DNA of 64,000 bases from JAKVCB01 sp963578605 (GTDB taxonomy: Bacteria; Planctomycetota; Planctomycetia; Pirellulales; Lacipirellulaceae), in NCBI GenBank assembly GCA_963578605.1, contig CAUZEA010000022.1, positions 3,182 through 67,181 of the forward strand. Reading direction: 5' to 3'. The translations under genes were made by a program, and so were the position numbers. Positions 7,798-16,986 of the stretch are shown here, in pieces (position 1 is the stretch's first letter; every line of letters starts with the position of its first letter). Below the pieces are notes generated by a model that did not search any database, had not been told where the DNA came from, and was given only the letters and a program-made list of their open reading frames with translations.

Positions 7798-9722
7798 TTT
7801 ACGAACCTTCGGTGACGGCTGTCGTTGTCTTTATTCTCTTTGTATGTGTGACTCTGGGGCTCAGTTTCTACCTCGGCAGTCGAGCCAGGACAGCCCAGGG
7901 GTACTTTGCCGCCCACGGTAATATCCCCTGGTTTGTAAACGGAATTGCGTTTGCCGGTGATTATCTCTCGGCAGCTTCGTTCCTGGGCATCTGCGGAATG
8001 ATCGCCTTTTATGGATACGATGGATTCCTCTACTCGATCGGTTATCTGGCCGGTTGGGTCGTCGCCTTGTTCGTCGTCGCTGAACCGATCAAGAGACTGG
8101 GGAAATTTACGTTTGCCGACGCGCTCGACGCGAAATTCGGTTCGCGGGGAATCAAGCTTGCCGCCGGCGTCAGCACCCTGGCGGTCAGCCTGTTCTACCT
8201 GATTCCACAGATGGTTGGGGCTGGCGTGTTGATCCAGCCCCTGTTGGGATTTCCACACTGGGTTGGCGTGCTACTTGTGGGAACCACGGTCATCATCATC
8301 GTGGTGACAGCAGGCATGGTCTCGACAACCTGGGTGCAATTTCTCAAAGGGTCATTGCTCATGATTTTTAGCGCCCTGCTGACGATCATGATCCTTCAGC
8401 GCGGGTTCGAAGCCAAAGAACCTGCCTATCGCTCCATTCGACTGCCATCGGCAACAAACCTGGATGTACAAACCTTGCAACAGTTGCCTGCCCTGGCTGG
8501 CCTTGAGCTGCTGCCCCGTCAAGGCAACTGGCAACAGAGCGATTTCGTCAAGTCTCGTGACCCGGCAACTGGAGAAACACTCGTTTGGAGGTTTCGCCGA
8601 CTGGAAGACGGAGTCGTTTATCTTGACGAGACACAGGCGGTTACGCAACAACCAGACGGCACAAAGCTGGTTAACGGCTTGCCGATGGGAACCAAGCCTG
8701 GCGAAGCGGTCCTGCACCCGGTAGGCAACATTTCCCGGCTGCCCGACAACCAGACCAAAACAGGCCCTCTCGGCCCTCTCTCATTCATCAGCACGCTTCA
8801 ACAGAGCGAAATCGTACTCTGGGGAAACCAGACGATCACGGATGCGAACGGGGCCAAGACCACCGTCTACTACCCAAAACCAACTCCCGGCCGAAAGGTG
8901 CTACGGCCAGGGGAACACCCTCGTTTCATGGGTATTCGAGGCGATAAATTCTCCGACAAGCTCAATTTTCTGTCATTGATGTTAGCTTTATTTTGCGGAA
9001 CCGCATCCCTGCCACACATTTTGATTCGCTACTACACGGTCAAAGACGCTGCGAGTGCGCGCCGCAGCACGATCGTGGGGATTGCCTGCATCGGATTTTT
9101 CTACGTCTTAACGCTTTATTTGGGACTGGGAGCGATGACCAGCGGAGCGCTCGACGTCACCAACAGCAACATGGCTGCGCCCCTGCTGGCCCAAAGTATC
9201 AGCGGACTGCTGTTTGCCATCATTTCGGCAATCGCGTTTACCACCGTGCTGGGAACGGTCAGCGGACTGATCCTGGCCTCTAGCGGCGCCGTCACCCACG
9301 ATCTCCTGACGGATGTCTGCGGGCTGAAACTCAATGACCATCAAAAAGTACTGGTTGCCAAAATTGCCGCGGTCGTCGTGGGTGTTGTCGCTGTTGTGCT
9401 GGGAATCCTGTTTCAAAAGATGAACGTCAGCTACCTGGTGGGGTGGGCTTTTAGCGTTGCTGCCTCGGCAAACCTGCCGGCACTCGTCATGCTGCTGTTC
9501 TGGAAAGGCACGACCAAACAGGGAATCATTGTCGCGGTCGTCGTTGGCATGATCAGTTCGCTGGCGTGGATTTTACTCAGTGCCGACACGTTCACCGCGG
9601 TCTATGGTCTGCCGGCTGACGCGGCGTGGGTGCCATTCAGCCAACCAGGAATTGTGACGATTCCACTCGGCTTTGCGACGCTCGTCGTCGTGTCGTTGCT
9701 GACCCGAAAAACACAGGGTTGA
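7794..9722 (+). CDS. Sodium:solute symporter, ActP-like, with long internal insert
   Basis: A 642-residue member of the sodium:solute symporter family in the ActP (cation/acetate) branch. The N-terminal half has SRARTAQGYFAAHGNIPWFVNGIAFAGDYLSAASFLG (about 29-66), the classic motif for Na+ coupling. The later TASLPHILIRYYTVKDA (about 403-419) is also typical. Between about residues 205 and 385 there is a long hydrophilic stretch rich in proline and threonine; E. coli ActP is about 549 residues, so roughly 100 are extra. The start is a GTG overlapping the DUF485 stop. Substrate (acetate or another small carboxylate) is inferred from the DUF485 partner. Confidence 0.9.
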   Translation: MIYEPSVTAVVVFILFVCVTLGLSFYLGSRARTAQGYFAAHGNIPWFVNGIAFAGDYLSAASFLGICGMIAFYGYDGFLYSIGYLAGWVVALFVVAEPIKRLGKFTFADALDAKFGSRGIKLAAGVSTLAVSLFYLIPQMVGAGVLIQPLLGFPHWVGVLLVGTTVIIIVVTAGMVSTTWVQFLKGSLLMIFSALLTIMILQRGFEAKEPAYRSIRLPSATNLDVQTLQQLPALAGLELLPRQGNWQQSDFVKSRDPATGETLVWRFRRLEDGVVYLDETQAVTQQPDGTKLVNGLPMGTKPGEAVLHPVGNISRLPDNQTKTGPLGPLSFISTLQQSEIVLWGNQTITDANGAKTTVYYPKPTPGRKVLRPGEHPRFMGIRGDKFSDKLNFLSLMLALFCGTASLPHILIRYYTVKDAASARRSTIVGIACIGFFYVLTLYLGLGAMTSGALDVTNSNMAAPLLAQSISGLLFAIISAIAFTTVLGTVSGLILASSGAVTHDLLTDVCGLKLNDHQKVLVAKIAAVVVGVVAVVLGILFQKMNVSYLVGWAFSVAASANLPALVMLLFWKGTTKQGIIVAVVVGMISSLAWILLSADTFTAVYGLPADAAWVPFSQPGIVTIPLGFATLVVVSLLTRKTQG

Positions 9723-9978
9723 GCGAGACAACTGCCGCAAATCCTGGCGTGTGGACTTGTCCCGCCCGGTCGGCCTCTACCATCAACCAGACCACGGCGG
9801 ACCAGCCCTCCGTTGAAAATCGCACGGCTTGCCCCCGCCGGGACCTGCTGGTCAGGTTTCTCCTCCAACTGGGCGTTGGCTGTTCTGCATTGACCAATTG
9901 TTCCACCAACCAGACAGACAAGTCGGCTATACTTGTGTGACGGCAATTTCGAATCGACTCGATAAAAGGATGGGACCC

Positions 9979-11865
9979 ATGAAATCTTTCTTCCCGGTCG
10001 TGTTGCTGGCCCTGCTTGCATCAGCCAGCTCATTGTCAGCCGCAGATCCAAACACGTTGTCGGAACTCGAACGCAAGTTGGGATGGCGGCTCCTGTTCGA
10101 TGGCAAGACACTCGATGGCTGGCGTAATTACCGCAAACAGGCTCCCAGCAACGGCTGGCAAGTCATCGATGGCGAGTTGGTCAGGGCAAAAAAGAGGGCC
10201 GGCACACTCATCACCAAAGCGCAGTTCGGAAGCTTTGAGCTGGTGCTTGAATACAAAATCTCGCGGGCCGGCAACAGCGGTATCATGTTCCATGCGACCG
10301 AGGAATATGACATGCCCTGGAAATCCGGGCCCGAGGTTCAGTTGCTCGACAACGGGGCACATCCGGACACCCAACTCAGTGGCTGGATTTACGATCTTTA
10401 CTCGGCCAGGCAGGACGCCACCCAACCGGCTGGCCAGTGGAACGAGGTTCGCATTCTGGTGACCCCCGACAAATGCCATATATCAGTCAACGGCGTAACC
10501 TATTCCCGCTTTGTCAAAGGTAGCGACCAATGGAATGAGAAGGTCGCCCGCAGCAAGTTTGCCAGGTATCCGAATTTTGGCAAAGCTACTCGGGGTCATA
10601 TTGGTTTACAAGACCATGGTGATGAGGTCGCTTTTCGAAACATTGAAATCCGCGAATTTGACGATCATGCTGTTTACAACCCGGTCGATGGCGAATTGCC
10701 GCTTCGACCCGTTCTGGCGTTTCCCGACATCCAATGGTCAGGCTGGTCACCTGTTACCGAAGATGGTCTTGCCCAGCCGTTCCGGCCGCTGCAAATTACG
10801 CACGCGGGGGACGGTAGCAATCGACTATTTGTATTGACCCAACGTGGCGTCATTCACGTGTTTGAAAACAAGCGAGACGTCAAACAAAGCAGGGTCTTCC
10901 TCGATATCAGCAAACAAACAAGCTATTTCGACCAGCAGAACGAGCGCGGACTTTTGGGACTCGCATTTCATCCCCACTATCACGAAAACGGCGAGTTTTT
11001 CATCAGTTACACCACCAATAGCGATGTGCCGTTCGACGAGGTGATCTCGCGTTGGCGGGTCGATCCGAACGATCCGAATCGGGCCGATCCCAACTCCGAA
11101 GAAGAAATCCTGCGGGTCAAGCAACCTTACTGGAACCATGACGCGGGTACGTTGGTTTTCGGCCCCGACGGGTATCTCTACATCGCGCTAGGCGACGGCG
11201 GCAGCGGCGGTGATCCCCAGGAAAACGGGCAAAATCTCCGTACGCTGCTGGGGAAAATCCTCCGCGTCGATATCGACCGAACGGAGGGTCGCCGCCCTTA
11301 CGCAATTCCCTCGGATAATCCATTTGTGGATGACTCTTTCGCACGTGGTGAAATCTGGGCATACGGGCTGCGGAACGTGTGGCGGATGGCATTCGACCCA
11401 AAAACCAACCTGTTGTGGGCAGCCGATGTCGGACAGGACCTGTTCGAAGAAATTGACATCATTCAAAGGGGGGGTAACTATGGCTGGAACCTGCGTGAAG
11501 GGAAGCACGCATTCGGCAGGCGTGGCAGCGGCCCCCACCAGAAACTGATCGAACCTGTTTGGGAGTATGACCACACCCTGGGGGTTTCGATCACCGGGGG
11601 ACTCGTTTACCGCGGGAAGCGGTTTCCTGATTTGGTTGGCCTGTACGTCTACAGCGATTTCGTCAGTGGTCGGATGTGGGCTTTGCACTACGACCAGCAG
11701 CAGCACAAGGTGCTTGGCAATTATGCAATTCCTGGCCCGGCCTTGTCGATCATCTCGTTTGGAACCGACGAGGCGGGGGAAATATTTTTTACGGTAATCG
11801 CTGCCGATGGACAGGGAATCTATCGCTTTGAAAAAGTGCGTGACAACGATTCCCGCGCGGATTGA
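9979..11865 (+). CDS. Secreted DUF1080 plus GSDH-type sugar dehydrogenase fusion
   Basis: A 628-residue exported protein of two domains. After a signal peptide (MKSFFPVVLLALLASASSLSAA) comes a DUF1080/3-keto-disaccharide hydrolase lectin-like domain (about 25-230; LLFDGKTLDGWRNY...GNSGIMFH...GPEVQLLDN). A soluble glucose dehydrogenase/PQQ-type beta-propeller domain follows (about 255-625; ERGLLGLAFHP, GDGGSGGDPQENGQN, LGKILRVDIDR, YGLRNVWR). It should act on sugars in the periplasm; cofactor and substrate are not readable here. I take the ATG at 9979, which has AAGGA 8 bases upstream and begins the signal peptide; an ATG three codons earlier is also possible. Confidence 0.9.
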   Translation: MKSFFPVVLLALLASASSLSAADPNTLSELERKLGWRLLFDGKTLDGWRNYRKQAPSNGWQVIDGELVRAKKRAGTLITKAQFGSFELVLEYKISRAGNSGIMFHATEEYDMPWKSGPEVQLLDNGAHPDTQLSGWIYDLYSARQDATQPAGQWNEVRILVTPDKCHISVNGVTYSRFVKGSDQWNEKVARSKFARYPNFGKATRGHIGLQDHGDEVAFRNIEIREFDDHAVYNPVDGELPLRPVLAFPDIQWSGWSPVTEDGLAQPFRPLQITHAGDGSNRLFVLTQRGVIHVFENKRDVKQSRVFLDISKQTSYFDQQNERGLLGLAFHPHYHENGEFFISYTTNSDVPFDEVISRWRVDPNDPNRADPNSEEEILRVKQPYWNHDAGTLVFGPDGYLYIALGDGGSGGDPQENGQNLRTLLGKILRVDIDRTEGRRPYAIPSDNPFVDDSFARGEIWAYGLRNVWRMAFDPKTNLLWAADVGQDLFEEIDIIQRGGNYGWNLREGKHAFGRRGSGPHQKLIEPVWEYDHTLGVSITGGLVYRGKRFPDLVGLYVYSDFVSGRMWALHYDQQQHKVLGNYAIPGPALSIISFGTDEAGEIFFTVIAADGQGIYRFEKVRDNDSRAD

Positions 11866-11899
11866 TTCAGAAAGATCGCAAAGCTCCTCTGCCCGCCAA

Positions 11900-12895
11900 A
11901 TGCCTGAAGTCTCTATCGTACTGCCGGTGTTCAACAGTGGCCCAACACTTGCCAGGGCGGTCGACTCGATCCTCGGTCAAACGTTGCGGCAAATCGAACT
12001 GATCGTCGTGGATGACGGATCGACCGACGATACGCTGCAAGTGTTACGCCAATTCACCGACCCGCGCATGCGCGTGATTCAGTCAACTCACCGCAACGTG
12101 GCCGATGCAACCAACACGGCAATAGGCCTGGCAAAAAGTCCCTTGATTGCCCGGATGGATGCCGATGATCGCTCCCACCCGCTACGACTCGAAAAGCAGT
12201 GTCATTTTTTGACCGAACAGAATCTCGATGGTGTGGGTTGCCAGGTTCACATTGTCGATGAAATGGGTCAGCCTGCCACATCGATGCAACGTTACGAGCG
12301 GTGGATCAACGACGAAACCACCGACAGCTCGACAATCGAGGCACTGAGATTCGTAGAATTCCCGCTCGTTAATCCTACTATTTTGGCCCGGCGCCGTTAT
12401 TTTGAACTCGGTTTTAGTTTTGGAGACTTCCCGGAAGATTACGATCTCATGTTGCGGGCTGTTAACCGCGGCATGCAGTTTGGCAAGGTGAACGAAGTCC
12501 TCTTCGACTGGACCGACGGACCGCACAGGCTCACGCGAACAGATTCGCGATATTCTCCCGCAGCGTTCAATCGTTGCCGGCAACTCCATTTACTGCAGGG
12601 TCCATTGCGGGATGTAAAGTGTGTAGACCTTTGGGGAGTTGGCGAAACCGGAAAACCATGGCTTCGCTGGCTGCTCGATCAAGGGATCACCGTTCGATGG
12701 GGTTACGATGTCAATCAACGCAAGGTGGGTGAATTGATTCACGGCGTTCGCATCAAGGCTCCGACGCAAATGCAACCGGCTGACGGTACATTGCTCATCA
12801 TTGCCGTCGGTGCATGGGGCGTGCGAGACTCAATAACCGCCCACTTGCGGTCACACGGCTACGTGGTCGGGACCGATGCCTGGTTCGTTGCATAG
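11900..12895 (+). CDS. Family 2 glycosyltransferase with C-terminal nucleotide-fold-like domain
   Basis: The first 210 residues are a GT2/GT-A domain: MPEVSIVLPVFNSG, VDDGSTDDT (UDP-sugar contact) and MDADD (DxD, metal binding), then PEDYDLMLRA. It should transfer a sugar from a nucleotide sugar in the cytosol, probably to a surface polymer. The last roughly 100 residues (VDLWGVGETGKPWLRWLLDQGITVRWGYDVN...LLIIAVGAWGVRDSI) look like a small Rossmann-type domain with GxGxxG-like spacing. I take the ATG at 11900, 34 bases after the preceding stop; an upstream start would overlap that gene and adds sequence without family resemblance. Confidence 0.85.
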   Translation: MPEVSIVLPVFNSGPTLARAVDSILGQTLRQIELIVVDDGSTDDTLQVLRQFTDPRMRVIQSTHRNVADATNTAIGLAKSPLIARMDADDRSHPLRLEKQCHFLTEQNLDGVGCQVHIVDEMGQPATSMQRYERWINDETTDSSTIEALRFVEFPLVNPTILARRRYFELGFSFGDFPEDYDLMLRAVNRGMQFGKVNEVLFDWTDGPHRLTRTDSRYSPAAFNRCRQLHLLQGPLRDVKCVDLWGVGETGKPWLRWLLDQGITVRWGYDVNQRKVGELIHGVRIKAPTQMQPADGTLLIIAVGAWGVRDSITAHLRSHGYVVGTDAWFVA

Positions 12896-13097
12896 GGGCT
12901 CTCCAGCTTCGGTATCCCCCGGCGTGGCCCCCCTGCGAATCTCGGCTGGGACAAGCCCGATCCTTTCGTTCGGCAATGATCCGGGTTAAACTCACACCGC
13001 TGACGACCCACTATGTTTTTCCGTCCGACAAGCAGGTTCGATCGAATTCAAAGAAGCCAACAGTAGCAATTATTCACCAACTTTGGAGAACATCGTA

Positions 13098-14093
13098 ATG
13101 TACAAAATAACAATGACCCTCTCGGTAGCATGTGCTTTCGCAACGCTGGTTGCTGTCGGGGCAGAACATACGAATGCTCCAACTTACACCGATCCAAACA
13201 ATGTCGATGACGATTTTGCGATTCAAGGAGAATACAGTGGCGAGATCCCAACCGAAATTGGTCCTGAGATGTGGGGTATCCAGGTCGTTGCACTGGGCAA
13301 AGGAAAATTCATGGCAACCGGCTACAGCGGTGGCTTGCCAGGGGATGGCGGGGCAAAACGGGAAGAGACTCGAGCCTACGGCGAACGTAAGGGGGATGTC
13401 GTTGAACTCCTTGCAGAAGATGTTGCCAGACTCGTCATCGCGGATGGGAAAATGACGATTCTTTCTCCTGATGGAGAAGAGGAATATGGCACGTTGAAAC
13501 GCGTTCAGCGGGAAAGTCCAACGTTGGGCGCTAAGCCTCCCCAGGGTGCCATCGTGCTGTTCGACGGAAACTCGCTGGAACATTGGGACAGTAACACCAG
13601 CAAAACAGACGATAGACTTTTGACCGAAGGGAGTACGAGCAAAAACAAGGGGCAGAGTTACAAGGCCCATGTCGAATTTCGCCTTCCATACATGCCAGAG
13701 TCGAGTGGTCAGGCGCGTGGCAACAGTGGCTTTTATGTGCAAGGGCGGTATGAAATACAAATGCTGGATTCGTTCGGGCTGGATGGGAAATCGAATGAGT
13801 GTGGTGGTGCCTACGGAGCCGCACCTCCCAAGCTGAACATGTGCTTCCCCCCCCTGTCGTGGCAAACTTATGACGTCGACTTCACCGCACCTGAATTTAA
13901 AAATGGCAAAAAGGTCAAGAATGCCCGACTAACGGTGCGGCATAACGGCGTGGTCATTCATGATGACCAGGAACTTCCCAGCCATACGCCGGGGGGTGTA
14001 GACGAAGAGAGTGCCGACCCGGGTGTGTTGATGTTCTTGCAGGATCACACAAACCCTGTCCGTTATCGCAATATCTGGGTTGTCGAAAAGTAG
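13098..14093 (+). CDS. Secreted DUF1080 (3-keto-disaccharide hydrolase) protein
   Basis: A 331-residue exported protein. A signal peptide (about 1-22, MTLSVACAFATLVAVGA) is followed by a roughly 110-residue N-terminal region and then a DUF1080 domain (from about 145: GAIVLFDGNSLEHWDS...GNSGFYVQGRYEIQMLDS...HTNPVRYRNIWVVEK). DUF1080 domains are concanavalin-like folds now linked to hydrolysis of 3-keto sugars. The ATG at 13098 has GGAG nine bases upstream; an in-frame TTG at 13083 overlaps that site. It is the second DUF1080 gene within 3 kb, which hints at a local carbohydrate-degradation theme. Confidence 0.9.
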   Translation: MYKITMTLSVACAFATLVAVGAEHTNAPTYTDPNNVDDDFAIQGEYSGEIPTEIGPEMWGIQVVALGKGKFMATGYSGGLPGDGGAKREETRAYGERKGDVVELLAEDVARLVIADGKMTILSPDGEEEYGTLKRVQRESPTLGAKPPQGAIVLFDGNSLEHWDSNTSKTDDRLLTEGSTSKNKGQSYKAHVEFRLPYMPESSGQARGNSGFYVQGRYEIQMLDSFGLDGKSNECGGAYGAAPPKLNMCFPPLSWQTYDVDFTAPEFKNGKKVKNARLTVRHNGVVIHDDQELPSHTPGGVDEESADPGVLMFLQDHTNPVRYRNIWVVEK

Positions 14094-14125
14094 GTCCGGC
14101 AAGCCGCACCCTGGCTGCAATCTGT

Positions 14126-14533
14126 CTACGGACCACCTTGCCAGCGATCGACGTACCATTTTGAAAGCTCTTCGAGGTGCGCTGTTTTCCGAACCCATAG
14201 AATGGGCGCATAAAACCGCATGGCTGTTGGTCGGTTGATGTGGTACTGGTCAACCAACCGTGCCACGGGACCTCCGCTCACCGCATAAAGAGCAATCCAG
14301 GCCAGGCACGTACCCAAGAGGAGCAGTTTGGTGACTTTTTTTCGTACGATGAGCCGGCGGAGGAGGATCCAGGTAAACAAGAGTGCCGGCAGCACACCGA
14401 TAACGAGCACAACTACGTGTGGCCAGGGTCGGGCGATCGCAAACAACACCCCCGTCACCATCATCATGACAAGCAATGCCCGCAGGCTGAACCGCCAGCG
14501 GTCTTCAATATGGGAGGTTTTTTCATTGCACAT
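14126..14533 (-). CDS. Small membrane protein of the planctomycete FSLRALLVMM type
   Basis: A 135-residue protein beginning with a charged stretch and RWRFSLRALLVMMMVTGVLFAIA, a motif that starts many small planctomycete membrane proteins. Three hydrophobic segments are visible (about 17-34, 36-57, 69-86), and the last 50 residues are soluble. No catalytic motif is seen and function is unknown. It ends 33 bases from the stop of the convergent DUF1080 gene. Confidence 0.75.
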   Translation of the reverse strand: MCNEKTSHIEDRWRFSLRALLVMMMVTGVLFAIARPWPHVVVLVIGVLPALLFTWILLRRLIVRKKVTKLLLLGTCLAWIALYAVSGGPVARLVDQYHINRPTAMRFYAPILWVRKTAHLEELSKWYVDRWQGGP

Positions 14534-14645
14534 CGGTTAAGCAGGTTATCACCCTGCCCATTTCTTTTTGAGCCCAACATGTTGAAAAGATGTCGGTCTG
14601 GCCAGTGTCGCCAGCTGCGAAGTGTATTGATACGGGCTTTTGCCG

Positions 14646-15617
14646 TCATCCTATTTGCGAGTTCCCCTGCTTGCCGTCGGACAATGGGCGATCGGTCTTC
14701 TTGGATACGGGTTGGGCATCGTTGCGAGTACGATGGCGGCGGACAACATAACGGCGGATAATCGGCAACAAGCACAAAAACAAGGACATTCCACCGTAGA
14801 AAAGTGCTGCGTACAGGACGCCCTCGCCAATTTCATCAAGGACCACTCCGACCGGCCAAATGGCCGCTTTCAAAAGAAGCGCCACGTTGCAGTTGCGCAT
14901 CGTGATCTCAATGCCTATCGTGTAGGCATCATCTTCGTTGAAGCCGAGCAGAAAGGCCAGAATTTGCACCGGCCCGAGCAGGATGGCACCAAACAAAATC
15001 ATCACAAAGGGAACCTTTAAACCGTGCTCAAAAACATCGATCTGTCCGCTAAACAAGGAGCCAACGACAAGAATCGAGAGGAACAACATGCACCCGCGGA
15101 TGGACCATTTCGACACCGTGCGACGTGCATCACTCCAGAGGTGCCCGATCGTCATGCCAATTGTCAGTGGGATGAGCAAGCAAAATAATATTTCTTGCAG
15201 AATGCGGAACACGGGCATTTGAAAGTCGCCCGGTAAACCAGGAGGCTCCAGCAAACGGAGTAAAACGGGTGTAAGCACCAGACACGCCAAGGTCGAAGCA
15301 GTGGTTGCCGTTATCGAAAGCGGGACATTACCTCGTCCCAAATAAGTGTAAATATTCGACATCGCACCACTGGGCATGGCAGCAACCACCAATAATCCAA
15401 GTGTCATTCCAGGTGACAAACCAAACCAACGGGCCAATCCCATCGCAAGAAACGGGCAGATGAGGTACTGAAATATGAACACGAAGGCGACGCCATGCGG
15501 GCGGCGCAAAATGTTCCGAAAATCCAGCACCGTAAGCGTGGCGCCCATTCCGATCATCGCGAAGATAAGTTGCGCGGCGGCAACCCAATATTCCCAGAAG
15601 TTCCAAGTGAGCATCAT
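14646..15617 (-). CDS. Bile acid:sodium symporter family protein
   Basis: A 323-residue membrane protein with about nine or ten hydrophobic segments and the BASS-family pattern: LTVLDFRNILRRPHGVAFVFIFQYLICPFLAMGLA (about 28-62), then GLLVVAAMPSGAMSNIYTYLGRGNVPLSITATTASTLACLVLTPVLL (about 73-120), which holds the family's sodium-binding glycine/serine/asparagine residues. It should import an organic anion with Na+; the substrate cannot be told. Two adjacent ATGs (15617, 15614) are both possible starts. Confidence 0.9.
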   Translation of the reverse strand: MMLTWNFWEYWVAAAQLIFAMIGMGATLTVLDFRNILRRPHGVAFVFIFQYLICPFLAMGLARWFGLSPGMTLGLLVVAAMPSGAMSNIYTYLGRGNVPLSITATTASTLACLVLTPVLLRLLEPPGLPGDFQMPVFRILQEILFCLLIPLTIGMTIGHLWSDARRTVSKWSIRGCMLFLSILVVGSLFSGQIDVFEHGLKVPFVMILFGAILLGPVQILAFLLGFNEDDAYTIGIEITMRNCNVALLLKAAIWPVGVVLDEIGEGVLYAALFYGGMSLFLCLLPIIRRYVVRRHRTRNDAQPVSKKTDRPLSDGKQGNSQIG

Positions 15618-15726
15618 GGTAGTAGGAGGGAGAAAGTTATTTGATTCGTATTTCCGATCACCGGCATCTAGGCAATAGAACCTGTAAACCGACCCGGTTT
15701 TCTACACAGGCATTGTCAGATGATGT

Positions 15727-16719
15727 TCACTCTTCTGTTTTTCCGGTAATCCAATCAAGTGCAATTTTGATTCCGTCCTGAAAATCAACTTTTGGACAGT
15801 AACCCAATTCACGCTTTGCTTTGTCAATCGAATAGGCCAGGTTCAAGGTCATGAACTTCATCCGGGCATGGGTAATCAAAGGTGCCTGCTGTTTGCGAAG
15901 CAACCGTGCGATCCGCTCCACGGGCCCGACTGCGGCCCTGGCAAACCACAGCGGCACGCGGCGAGGGAAAGGGAGGCCAAGATATTGAGCTACGGTTCCA
16001 ATAAATTCGTTGCGATCGACAAGCCGTTCATCACGGATGTTAAATGCCTCGCCTTCGATACCTGGTTTTTCGAGAGCCAACATGACTGCATCGGCAAAAT
16101 TTCCGATATAGGTATTATCGCAGAGCATTTTCCCATCGCCGATCATCCGTACGCGCCCCGCGCGGAGCAGTTCGACCAGGCGTGGCACCACGTGCCGATC
16201 TGCTTCGCCATACATGAAGCCAGGGCGCATTTTTACCACCGGTAAACCATATTCGGCCGTGTGCTTGTCGAGCAGGATATCAGCCTCGGCCTTGGTCCGC
16301 GTGTAGCCATCAAAACCATCCGGATTCGGTGGTGTGGTTTCATCAAGTCCATGGTGGTGCTTTGCCGGGTAAACCCCCAGGGAACTGATCTGAACCCATC
16401 GACGCAGCTTTCCTTCCCGACGCACCGCCTGCAGGAGTCGATCCAAGCCATACACGTTGGCGGCCCGGTAATTCTCCGGCGGGCCCCAATCCCCTATGTG
16501 GGCAGCGGTGTGCACGATAACCTCCTGATCGGCTACGGCCGCAGGGAAGGAATCGGCTTCCAGCAGGTCCCATTCAACGATCTCGACTCCCAGCTGGGAG
16601 AGTTCGCCACGATCATCCTCAGCCCGAATCAATGCGCGAACCTGGTAACCGGCCTGGACAGCCCGTCGGGTGACATGGGTTCCAACCATACCGTTGGCAC
16701 CGGTGATAGCTAATCGCAT
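15727..16719 (-). CDS. NAD-dependent epimerase/dehydratase (extended SDR)
   Basis: A 330-residue extended short-chain dehydrogenase. The nucleotide-binding GANGMVGTHV lies at about residues 7-16, a catalytic Ser (ISSLGVYP) at about 120 and YTRTK (YxxxK) at about 147-151. The C-terminal part is typical of the hydroxysteroid-dehydrogenase/sugar-epimerase branch (NIRDERLVDRNEF..., AYSIDKAKRELGYCPKVDFQDGI). The substrate could be a nucleotide sugar or a sterol-like compound. I start at MRLAITGANG (16719); five further codons upstream are open but the Rossmann strand normally begins the protein. Confidence 0.9.
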   Translation of the reverse strand: MRLAITGANGMVGTHVTRRAVQAGYQVRALIRAEDDRGELSQLGVEIVEWDLLEADSFPAAVADQEVIVHTAAHIGDWGPPENYRAANVYGLDRLLQAVRREGKLRRWVQISSLGVYPAKHHHGLDETTPPNPDGFDGYTRTKAEADILLDKHTAEYGLPVVKMRPGFMYGEADRHVVPRLVELLRAGRVRMIGDGKMLCDNTYIGNFADAVMLALEKPGIEGEAFNIRDERLVDRNEFIGTVAQYLGLPFPRRVPLWFARAAVGPVERIARLLRKQQAPLITHARMKFMTLNLAYSIDKAKRELGYCPKVDFQDGIKIALDWITGKTEE

Positions 16720-16986
16720 GGCTGGCATATACAATAACTCCGTATATCACTCTTATGTACTTCAATCGATTCAATCGTTAAAGTCCGATAAAGCTAATGA
16801 TCTCAAGGATGATTTCCAGATAGAAGATAAACCTCTCGGCAACCCCAACCAGCCGATTTGGTCGTGGGCGATGGAACAGCCGATGGCCGCAAAACGCAGG
16901 ATATCCTTTTTTTGCACTTTGAAGCCATACGCATTACACCCTTCTGGTTCCGACCTTTGTTCCCATCACAACCAGCCAGGTCCGCC

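Noticed and set aside
16727..16747. ATATAC/GTATAT inverted repeat at the epimerase start
   Set aside because: Only six-base A/T-rich arms with a 9-base spacer; expected by chance.
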